A DNA stretch of 40,879 nt, taken from the NCBI GenBank assembly GCA_020027875.1, contig JAHRHA010000049.1, positions 1 through 40,879 on the forward strand, read 5' to 3'. The notes beneath the pieces are model-generated. The model worked only from the letters and a program-made list of their open reading frames with translations, searched no databases and was not told the origin of the DNA. Both the position numbers and the translations under genes were made by a program. The stretch comes from Micromonosporaceae bacterium. GTDB lineage: Bacteria; Actinomycetota; Actinomycetes; Mycobacteriales; Micromonosporaceae. Positions 34,287 to 40,879 of this stretch are shown piece by piece. Within the stretch, counting starts at the first letter, position 1. Each line of letters begins with the position of its first letter.

Positions 34287-34748
34287 GTGGCCAAGACCCG
34301 CTGGTTGTCGGACGCACAGCAGCAGGCGTGGCGGCGGTTTGCTGCGGTCTCGATGCTGCTACCGGCGGCGCTGGAGTCGCAGCTGCAGCGCGACGCCGAT
34401 CTGACCCACTTCGGCTACTGGGTGATGGCGATGCTATCCGAGACGCAAGACCGCGCGATACGCATGAGTGAATTGGCGGCGCTGTCGAATGGGTCGCAGT
34501 CTCGCCTATCCCACCTGATCGCCCGCCTCGAGGAGCGCGGCTGGGTCCGCCGGGAACGCGCCGACGAGGACGGGCGCGGATACCTCGCGGTGCTCACCGA
34601 TGCCGGCTACGACAAGGTGGTCGAGACCGCCCCCGGGCACGTCGAGGAGGTGCAGTCGCTGGTGTTCGACGCGCTGACGGTTCAACAGGTGGGCGAGCTC
34701 GACGAGATCTGCGCCGCCATATTGCCGCGGCTCACGCCAGGGTGCTAG
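34287..34748 (+). CDS. MarR-family transcriptional regulator
   Basis: A 153-residue winged-helix protein: helices flanking about residues 25-60, recognition helix region MSELAALSNGSQSRLSHLIARLEERG (about 61-86, split over the HTH), and the wing ERADEDGRGYLAVLTDAGYDKV. The GTG start has no Shine-Dalgarno; it lies six bases after TACGCT, so the message is probably leaderless. It most likely represses its own promoter and the adjacent pirin gene in response to a phenolic or oxidant signal. Its last 17 bases overlap the convergent M48 gene. Confidence 0.88.
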   Translation: MAKTRWLSDAQQQAWRRFAAVSMLLPAALESQLQRDADLTHFGYWVMAMLSETQDRAIRMSELAALSNGSQSRLSHLIARLEERGWVRRERADEDGRGYLAVLTDAGYDKVVETAPGHVEEVQSLVFDALTVQQVGELDEICAAILPRLTPGC

Positions 34749-36603
34749 CCGCGACCGACTCGGTCTTCTCGGACAGTTGCCGCACGACCGTCGTCAGCAC
34801 CTGGCTCGAATCGCCGACATAAACGGTCTCCATGCCCCAGCGAAGGCGGACGACCCGGGCGTCGGCCATGGTCAGATTGACGGCGAAGGCCCGCCCACCC
34901 GAGGTGGTTCGTAGCCCACCCACGAGCGTCAAGACGAAGCCCATCAGCGAACGGCGGCCGCGAGCGACGCGGGCTACCTGCTCGTAGCGCAGACCCTGGC
35001 TACCGGGCGCCCCCTTCAATCCCTCCAAGGAATGCGCGGACGCCAGTGCCTCGAGCCGTTCCGCGCAGTTTCTCATCTTCGCGCGCGGCGAGCCCGGGAC
35101 GACGAGCAGCGCCCGATCATAGATGATCACATCGCGCCGCTTCCCGTCCACGACGACGTTCGCGACTGCGCCCCAGACCCGAGCGTCTGCGTCCTCCTCC
35201 GGCCGCGCGTCGACTCTGGCATCGAATGACACTCCCAAGGCTCGCAGCTCTGCTAAAGCGGACTCGGCGGTGTGCACGTTTGTGAGCCGGCCGACGACTC
35301 CTTCCAGGTCGAAGGCGCCGCCGTCGGCGCCCTCCAGTACGGCCGGTCCCGCGGACCAGGAGTGGCGCCAGCGGGCCACACCAGATCGTACGGCGCACGC
35401 GGTCACAGCCGCCGACACCACATCGGCGTCCGAGCCGGCGGTCGCCAGCAGGTCGGCGGCGCTCACCGACTCCCGTCCGGTGGATCGCGCCAGCCTTACG
35501 AGCGCGCCGTGCAGGTGCGCCTCGGACCGGGCCCGGGCCACGCGTGCGGCGTACTCCTCCCAGGTGACAACCGTTTGACCGTCCCACCTGTAGCACATCC
35601 GCTCCAGCGCCGCCGACAGTTCTGCCAGCGCTGGTAGCAGCACGGTGGCGGGCCGCTCGTCGGTGAGGCCGTTGGTGGCCGGCAGCGCCTTGATCGCCGC
35701 GACCCGGGCCGGGATCGGCGGGTGGCTGTCCCACGGCGAACGCTTCGGCTCCGGCGCGCTGAGCCGCACCACATCCGGCCGCTCGACGAGCAGCATGCGG
35801 AACCCAGCGAAGATCGCGTCAGGTGCGTAGTCGGACGCATAGTCAGACGCATAGCCGGACCCGCCGCCGAGGTGACGGCTGAGGAAGAAACTCCAGGCCG
35901 CGCCGAGACCAGGCAATGCCGACAAGGTGCCGGCCGCCGTGTCGCGCCCGCCCACGCGCACAGCGATCCGGTCCGCCTCGACCTCCTGGCGGCGCTTCAC
36001 CGCGAAAGCCACTCGCAGAAAGAGACGCCCGTACGCGGCGAATAGCCGCCCGGCCAGATTCTCCCGGCCGACTCGCTCCACGATGTGCTCCATCGACACC
36101 ATGCCGCGGTACACAACCGGGGAGAGCCTCGTGTGACTATGCGAATAGTGGCCCATCTCGTGCGCCAGTACGGCCGAGAACTGGGCCACGGTCAGGCCGT
36201 GCATCAGCGGCAATCCGATGGCCAGAGTCCGCTGGCCGCCGACGAGACCAAGCAGCCGCGTCTTCTCATACACCGCGGCGTTCAGCTCTGGTACGAGGAG
36301 GATGCGATCGGGCGCCCGGGTCCGTGCCGCCGCAGCCAGGTCGCGGACGCTGCGCCATAGATCCGCGGCATGCTCGGTGGTCAGCGGGATGCCGGCCGGC
36401 TCCGACCGCTGGATCCGCGCCACCCTCCACAGCGCGACGATGACGGCGCCGCCGACGCCGAATGCAGCGAGGGCGAACCACCCGCCCACGGGCGAACCCA
36501 GCAGGACGGCCACCGCCAGCAGACCCGCGACCGTGGCCGCGACGAGCACGTAGAACCCGACGAGCATCAACAACGCGATCAATGCACGCAACCTCGTGAC
36601 CAT
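34732..36603 (-). CDS. M48-family membrane metalloprotease
   Basis: A 623-residue protein. Two hydrophobic segments at about residues 7-35 and 40-60 anchor it. The zinc site is HEMGH (148-152) with EVEAD (207-211) supplying the third ligand, as in HtpX/Ste24 proteases. The catalytic domain resembles HtpX, but there is a long C-terminal extension of about 300 residues not recognised here. Three 4-residue repeats (SGYA-SDYA-SDYA, bases 35825-35860) interrupt the region after the catalytic domain. It may trim misfolded membrane proteins. Its stop end overlaps the convergent marR by 17 bases. Confidence 0.85.
   Translation of the reverse strand: MVTRLRALIALLMLVGFYVLVAATVAGLLAVAVLLGSPVGGWFALAAFGVGGAVIVALWRVARIQRSEPAGIPLTTEHAADLWRSVRDLAAAARTRAPDRILLVPELNAAVYEKTRLLGLVGGQRTLAIGLPLMHGLTVAQFSAVLAHEMGHYSHSHTRLSPVVYRGMVSMEHIVERVGRENLAGRLFAAYGRLFLRVAFAVKRRQEVEADRIAVRVGGRDTAAGTLSALPGLGAAWSFFLSRHLGGGSGYASDYASDYAPDAIFAGFRMLLVERPDVVRLSAPEPKRSPWDSHPPIPARVAAIKALPATNGLTDERPATVLLPALAELSAALERMCYRWDGQTVVTWEEYAARVARARSEAHLHGALVRLARSTGRESVSAADLLATAGSDADVVSAAVTACAVRSGVARWRHSWSAGPAVLEGADGGAFDLEGVVGRLTNVHTAESALAELRALGVSFDARVDARPEEDADARVWGAVANVVVDGKRRDVIIYDRALLVVPGSPRAKMRNCAERLEALASAHSLEGLKGAPGSQGLRYEQVARVARGRRSLMGFVLTLVGGLRTTSGGRAFAVNLTMADARVVRLRWGMETVYVGDSSQVLTTVVRQLSEKTESVAASTLA
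35825..35860. repeat. Three 12-bp tandem units in the M48 gene
   Basis: GCGTAGTCGGAC, GCATAGTCAGAC and GCATAGCCGGAC encode, on the minus strand, SGYA-SDYA-SDYA in a loop. Copy number is likely to vary between strains. Confidence 0.85.
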
Positions 36604-36875
36604 GGCACACCCTCGCTATCCAAGCCAGACGAACGTCGCCTGATTCGACCACGACGGCGAAGTCCGGCTCAACATCCGCCGTCCCTGATGTCCGCGCTGT
36701 CCCGCACCGCTGGGCCCCGATGGCACCAACGGAGTCACCACGATCGCATCACGAAGCTGAGGCTGACGGTGTGCACCGTGGCGGTGACCAGCCAACGCCA
36801 CTCTGATCACCCAGCCCGGACCGGGGTTCCCCGATCGCAGTAGCGGCTTGCGGCGACGGCGTGGCCGGCGGGAAC

Positions 36876-37457
36876 TCAGTCGACGCGGCGCGCCGTAAGC
36901 ACGACCACGAGTGGCCAAAAGGCCTGAGCGCCGGCCACTATCCGCTCCGTCAGGCCGACCCGCGGACCGTCGCTGGACAGCTCCAGCGCGAACCAGCCGA
37001 GGAGTCCGAGCAGCACGGCGGCCGCGACGATCGATGTCAGCTGCCGCAGCCCCCACGGCACCGGTCGGCCGCGTCGCCAGGCGAGCGCCGGCCACAGCCC
37101 GAGCGTCACGAAGCCGATCCCGGCAACCCATCGATGCATGCCCGACGTGCCGACCAGCGGTACCGGGAACACGGCCACCAGAACCGTTGCTACTCCGCCG
37201 ATCGCCAGGATGAGCCGACCGGCACCGGCGGCCGGCCGCAGCCCCAGCGCGGTCACCAGGTGGCAGATCCCTAGACCCGCCAGGCCGATCGTCATCACCC
37301 AGCGGTCGGTGGCACCGAGCCCCGCCAACGCGCTGATGGTGTCGCGTACCGAGCTGTGGCCGGCCGGCTGGAGTGCGGCGGCCACTGTCCAGCCGCCGAG
37401 AAGGAACACCGGCGCCAAGGCCGACGACAGCACGGCCCACCAGGGCACCCGACGCAT
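36876..37457 (-). CDS. DUF998 integral membrane protein
   Basis: A 193-residue protein with about six hydrophobic helices and the DUF998 pattern: SSVRDTISALAGLGATDRWVM in the first loop, GTSGMHRWVAGIGFVTLG in the fourth. It probably sits wholly in the membrane; function is unknown. ATG 37457 is chosen because homology begins at MRRVPWWAVL and the upstream extension is not membrane-like. The small basic protein gene ends 25 bases upstream on the same strand. About 270 bases between here and the M48 start hold no supported gene. Confidence 0.85.
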   Translation of the reverse strand: MRRVPWWAVLSSALAPVFLLGGWTVAAALQPAGHSSVRDTISALAGLGATDRWVMTIGLAGLGICHLVTALGLRPAAGAGRLILAIGGVATVLVAVFPVPLVGTSGMHRWVAGIGFVTLGLWPALAWRRGRPVPWGLRQLTSIVAAAVLLGLLGWFALELSSDGPRVGLTERIVAGAQAFWPLVVVLTARRVD

Positions 37458-37482
37458 GCGGCCACAGTACGGCCGCCCGTGG

Positions 37483-37707
37483 CTACTTTCTGCCCTTACG
37501 TCGCGAGCGGTTGCGGCCGGCTTTCCGCCGGCCCCAGGTGATGACAAACAGGCGCAGCACGTCTGCCATCCGCGCCTCGTTGGGTTGCAGACCCGTCCAG
37601 GTGACGCTCAGCTCGAGCAGCTTCTTCTCTGTCACCGGTGGTGCGGCGAGCAGCCGCCGGACCCCGTCCGGCAGACCCGAAATCAGCTCGTCGCCCACAT
37701 CAGTCAA
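37483..37707 (-). CDS. Small basic-tailed hypothetical protein
   Basis: A 74-residue protein: an acidic N-terminus, a central helical stretch (KKLLELSVTWTGLQPNEARMADVLRLFVITWG) and a strongly basic end (RRKAGRNRSRRKGRK) that could bind nucleic acid or membrane. The start is TTG at 37707 (GAGG four bases upstream) or GTG at 37698. No family recognised. It is followed 25 bases later by the DUF998 gene on the same strand, so a two-gene unit is likely. Confidence 0.55.
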   Translation of the reverse strand: MTDVGDELISGLPDGVRRLLAAPPVTEKKLLELSVTWTGLQPNEARMADVLRLFVITWGRRKAGRNRSRRKGRK

Positions 37708-37807
37708 GGCCTCACCCTACTGCGTACGCCACACTCAGGCACGCCTGCCGCTAGCGCCAAGACGTCGCCGCGAAGCGAAATCTGTCCGACCCTGCCAGGA
37801 TCAGAGC

Positions 37808-38317
37808 GTGAGGGAGACACCGGATGAACTGGACGCCCTGCAGCGCTTACTCGATATGTCGATCAGCTCATCCGGGGCGCATTTGACCGGCATCGTCACG
37901 GATCCACGACGGCTGTCAGCGCGACAGTTGGTGGCGGCCTTGACCGGGATGAAGGTCCTTGTCGTCGCGACCACAACGGCAGCAGGCGAACCCCGCACCA
38001 GCTGCGTGGACGGCCACTTTCTGCACGGCACGTGGATGTTCGGCACCGCGGCCGCCGCCCACAAGGCGCGACATCTGAGAGCCCGGCCGGCACTGAGCGT
38101 GACCCACGCCGACGGCGAGAGAATGGCCCTGTTTACCCACGGCTACGGGGAGTACATCACCGCACAGGACCCCAGATTCCAACCATTCGATGAGTACTTC
38201 ATCGCCCACTATGGCTCATCGCCCAGGGACTGGGGCCCCGATCCGGTCTTCGTACAGGTCCGTCCTACGTGGATGGTCGGCTACGCCATGAACGCGGCCG
38301 ACTTCCCCACCTCCTAA
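37808..38317 (+). CDS. Pyridoxamine 5'-phosphate oxidase-like FMN-binding protein
   Basis: A 169-residue protein with the split-barrel fold. Motifs: KVLVVATTTAAGEPRTSCVDGHFLHGTWMFGTA, where the strand pair binds FMN or F420, then HLRARPALSVTHADGERMALFTHGYGEYI. The C-terminus VFVQVRPTWMVGYAMN is typical of this superfamily. In actinobacteria many such proteins use F420 rather than FMN; the cofactor cannot be told from this sequence. GTG 37808 has AGGA seven bases upstream. The substrate is unknown. Confidence 0.85.
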   Translation: MRETPDELDALQRLLDMSISSSGAHLTGIVTDPRRLSARQLVAALTGMKVLVVATTTAAGEPRTSCVDGHFLHGTWMFGTAAAAHKARHLRARPALSVTHADGERMALFTHGYGEYITAQDPRFQPFDEYFIAHYGSSPRDWGPDPVFVQVRPTWMVGYAMNAADFPTS

Positions 38318-38338
38318 GGCGGACGGGACGCCCTTGGA

Positions 38339-38827
38339 TCAAACGGTGTTCGGCCGCGTTACCGCGAACATGTAACAACCCCACGCCACGTTGCGGCTGT
38401 GAATGCGCTCTACGTCGGGGTCGGAGAGCATGTCGAGGATCACCGCTTCCGGGTTCTGCCCGTCGTGCACTCGGGTGGCGTGATGGATCCAGCCGCGCCG
38501 GTCATATGCGCGCAACACCTGTCGTCTGTCGAGCCAGGCGGATGGATAGCTGGCGACAGACGTTGGCCCGTCGCAATGTTCGGCATGGGCGAACACCGCG
38601 CCGATCTCCCGGTAAGGGCTGGCCGGAATCGGCGGCTCATAGCCGAACAGGATGACTCGCTCGCCTGGCCTAGCGTCGCGTAGGCAGCAGCGAAGCGGCT
38701 CGCCACCTTCGGCGACGAGATGCTGGATCGGGTACCCCGAGACGTCCACGCCGCTGCTGCGTACGCGGTCCAACACCTCGTTCGGAATCGGGTGGATTTC
38801 AAACACGATCGCTGATGTCGTTGTCAT
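38339..38827 (-). CDS. DUF1203 protein
   Basis: A 162-residue protein with the family's features: FEIHPIPNEVLDRVRSSG at the start, EPLRCCLRDARPGERVILFGYEP, YREIGAVFAHAEHCDG and a C-terminal WGCYMFAVTR. Function unknown. ATG 38827 is chosen because homology begins there; the open frame extends upstream to 39133 but is not protein-like. The ribosome site is weak. It is convergent with the preceding split-barrel gene, with about 21 bases between the two stops. Confidence 0.85.
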   Translation of the reverse strand: MTTTSAIVFEIHPIPNEVLDRVRSSGVDVSGYPIQHLVAEGGEPLRCCLRDARPGERVILFGYEPPIPASPYREIGAVFAHAEHCDGPTSVASYPSAWLDRRQVLRAYDRRGWIHHATRVHDGQNPEAVILDMLSDPDVERIHSRNVAWGCYMFAVTRPNTV

Positions 38828-39008
38828 GGGGCAAGTCTGTCCGACCGGCGGCCACGTTGCTGGCGGAAATCGGCCCTGACAGTGGACGTACCCCGTCGAT
38901 CTGATGCACCGGGAGGTGCTACTGGTACTTAACTCCCCACAGTGGACTTGCACAAATCTTCGGCGTGTCGCTGGCTTACACGTCCAGGCGCGTGGTAGTG
39001 TCGTACAC

Positions 39009-40879
39009 ATGGACGATCGCCAGGTGTTGCCGGAGGGGCTGGCGCACATGCCGCCCGGGCCGGGCCTGGCGGCGGTGTTGGGCTCGATCGACCGGACCCG
39101 GCTGTTCGGGGCGGACCTGTGCATCCTGCTCAAGTCCCGGGCCCGTCAGGTCGCCTACGAGCAGGCCCAGCTGCTAGCGGACATGTTGGAGACGGCCTAC
39201 ACCCCGGGCGAGGGCGACACGTTAGACCGCACCCGCAGCCTGGACGAGTTCTCCGGCGACCAGGTGGCCTTCGAGCTGCGCTGGTCCCGCTCGGCCGTGG
39301 CCGGTCACCTTGGCGTGGCGCAGGATCTGATCGAGCGGCTGCCGGTGGTCTACCAGTCCCTGACCGCGGGCCGGATCGACCTGGTCCGGGCCCGCGCGTT
39401 CAGCGAGGCGCTGGCCCTGCTGGATGATGAGAAGGCCCGGCTGATCGCGGCCCGGCTGATCGACCGGGCCCAGACCTGGACCGTGGGGCAACTGCGGGAG
39501 CGACTGCGCTATCACGTCCTCAAAGCCGACCCGGACGCGGCGAAAGCCCGCTACGAGTTCCGCGTGGCCGACCGGCGGGTGTACAACCAGCCCTACACCG
39601 ACGGCACCTCCGAACTGGGCGGGATCAACCTGCCCCCGGACCGGGCCGCCGCCGCGTTCGACCGGATCGAACGCCTCGCCCAGGCCGCCAAGAGCGACGG
39701 CGACGTGCGCACCCTGCCACAACTACGCGCGGACGCATTCCTGGACCTGCTCGCCGGACGAGTCTTCCAGCTGCGCCCCGGCACCGACCCGCTCACCGAG
39801 GCCGCCGACCAGGCCAGCCGCGACGACGACATCGGCGTCAACGACGCCACCGGCGACACCACACCCAAGCCCCGCCGCCGCAGCGGCACCCGCCCCAGCC
39901 GCGGCTTAACCGCCCGCGCCGCCCGGACCACCCCCACCCCCGCCGCTGGGTCGGGCAGCGTCATCATGGACAGCCTGCGCCGCAGCGCCCGGGCCGCCAC
40001 CGGCCCCACCGAACCCGGCCCGACCCCCACCGGTGCCGCCCCGGATCGGGACCCCAGTGAAGGACTCGACCCTCGACCCGACCCAGGCCGGGATGACGAC
40101 CTCGACCCGGCTGAGAACCTCGAACCGCCGGAGGACAACGACCCGGGTGAGGACTTCGTCGCCTGCGACGACTACGACCCGATAGGCACCGCCAGCCTCG
40201 GCTCCGCCAGCCTCGGCGGCGACGACCCGCCGCCGGCCGCCGACCCGAACGACAACCCGGTGCCCGACGATCCCCGGATGTGCTCCTGCGGCGGGGTCCG
40301 CCCGGCCCCCCGGCTCGGCGTGGTCGACCTACAGGTCAAGCTCAGCACGCTGATGTGCCTGGACGAGGACCCCGGGGTGATTCCAGGCTGGGGGCCGGTC
40401 ATCGCCGACATCGCCCGCCAGGTCGCCCACGATCAGGAACACAACCCCACCTGGCGCTGGTCCATCACCGACGAACACGGAAACCTCCTGCACCACGGCC
40501 ACACCCGACGCCGGCCCACCGCCGCGGAGAAGGCCTTCGTCAAAGCCCGTGACCGCACCTGCCGGGCGCCCGGATGTCGTCGACCGGCGATGCGCTGCGA
40601 CGATGACCACCGGCAGGAATACGCCAACGCCGGGCCGTCCCACCGCGGAAACCTCTGCGTCCTATGTAGACACCATCATCGGCTCCGGCACGAGAAGGGC
40701 TTTGTGGTGCACCAGATCTCGGCCGGCACCTACCTGTGGGAAGCACCCAATGGCCGACACTACGCGGTCCTACCCGACGGCACCCTCATCCTCACCGCCG
40801 AAGACCTCGAACCACCCCCACCACCGGGCTACGTCAGCTCCCTCATCCCCGACGACGCCCTCATCGACGACGACCTCGA
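39009..40879 (+). CDS. DUF222/HNH endonuclease-like protein (partial at right edge)
   Basis: At least 623 residues; no stop before the window ends. The N-terminal DUF222 region (about residues 10-250) carries EFSGDQVAFELRWSRSAVAGHLG and LTAGRIDLVRARAFSEAL, typical of the 13E12-repeat family of actinobacteria. A long Asp/Pro/Gly-rich linker follows (about 265-420). The C-terminal HNH part has DRTCRAPGCRRPA, then a DDDH and a NLCVLCRHHHRLRHEKGF block. These proteins are repeated in many actinobacterial genomes; some resemble homing nucleases. Function unproven. TAGTGT at 38996-39001 lies seven bases before the ATG, suggesting a leaderless transcript. Confidence 0.87.
   Translation, partial: MDDRQVLPEGLAHMPPGPGLAAVLGSIDRTRLFGADLCILLKSRARQVAYEQAQLLADMLETAYTPGEGDTLDRTRSLDEFSGDQVAFELRWSRSAVAGHLGVAQDLIERLPVVYQSLTAGRIDLVRARAFSEALALLDDEKARLIAARLIDRAQTWTVGQLRERLRYHVLKADPDAAKARYEFRVADRRVYNQPYTDGTSELGGINLPPDRAAAAFDRIERLAQAAKSDGDVRTLPQLRADAFLDLLAGRVFQLRPGTDPLTEAADQASRDDDIGVNDATGDTTPKPRRRSGTRPSRGLTARAARTTPTPAAGSGSVIMDSLRRSARAATGPTEPGPTPTGAAPDRDPSEGLDPRPDPGRDDDLDPAENLEPPEDNDPGEDFVACDDYDPIGTASLGSASLGGDDPPPAADPNDNPVPDDPRMCSCGGVRPAPRLGVVDLQVKLSTLMCLDEDPGVIPGWGPVIADIARQVAHDQEHNPTWRWSITDEHGNLLHHGHTRRRPTAAEKAFVKARDRTCRAPGCRRPAMRCDDDHRQEYANAGPSHRGNLCVLCRHHHRLRHEKGFVVHQISAGTYLWEAPNGRHYAVLPDGTLILTAEDLEPPPPPGYVSSLIPDDALIDDDL

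Noticed and set aside
35825-35860. CRISPR-like array
   Set aside because: Three 12-bp units without spacers encode a periodic peptide; no array or cas gene is present anywhere in the window.

Overview
The window reads as a chromosomal stretch of a GC-rich actinomycete, possibly in the Micromonosporales (that rank is inference). The basis is high GC at third codon positions, many GTG starts, several starts that look leaderless, and typically actinobacterial families: DUF7144, a DUF222/HNH '13E12-type' protein, a PGRP amidase with a Pro/Ser/Thr tail, and a LacI-controlled rhamnose operon. No rRNA, tRNA, CRISPR array or replication origin was seen.

Layout. 1-2.3 kb: the 3' end of pobA (4-hydroxybenzoate 3-monooxygenase), a DUF1254/DUF1214 protein and a DUF7144 membrane protein, closed by a perfect inverted repeat. 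2.7-6.7 kb: a full-length HrpA-type DEAH helicase. 6.7-8.3 kb: a gene-poor accessory pocket with a diverged 33-bp direct repeat, a tiny protein of near-identical 28-residue repeats and a worn transposase tail. 8.3-9.6 kb: a secreted peptidoglycan amidase. 9.6-12.2 kb: a decay zone with an orphan, frameshifted molybdenum hydroxylase large subunit and a vestige of a second rhamnose locus (the C-terminus of an L-rhamnose isomerase joined to a scrap resembling an AraC HTH). 12.3-12.9 kb: a Phd/VapC toxin-antitoxin pair.

13.0-26.0 kb is the centrepiece, a complete L-rhamnose uptake and catabolism operon on the minus strand. In transcription order it holds the ABC ATPase, two permeases, the binding lipoprotein, mutarotase RhaM, isomerase RhaI, a fused rhamnulose-1-phosphate aldolase/lactaldehyde dehydrogenase and kinase RhaB, then, very tightly spaced, a PaaI-like thioesterase and phenylacetate-CoA ligase PaaK. 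A divergent LacI-family gene faces it. An 18-bp perfect palindrome lies just downstream of a good promoter for the operon, and a second, imperfect site overlaps the regulator's own -35.

26.0-26.4 kb is a 380-bp convergent region with a large hairpin-capable inverted repeat. 26.4-30.7 kb (minus) is a compact cluster: altered-ligand MBL-fold protein, class A FAD aromatic monooxygenase, DUF4097 lipoprotein, CorA. 30.8-34.7 kb (plus) has a membrane-anchored beta-propeller protein, two pirins and a MarR regulator; palindromes sharing TTG-N6-CAA precede the second pirin and marR. 34.7-38.8 kb has an M48 metalloprotease, a DUF998 membrane protein, a small basic protein, an FMN-binding split-barrel protein and a DUF1203 protein. 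A DUF222/HNH endonuclease-like gene runs off the right edge.

No wholly new system is proven. The best leads are the paaI-paaK extension of the rhamnose operon, the fossil second rhamnose locus, the 28-residue repeat protein, the 26.2-kb inverted repeat and the MBL/monooxygenase/DUF4097/CorA cluster.
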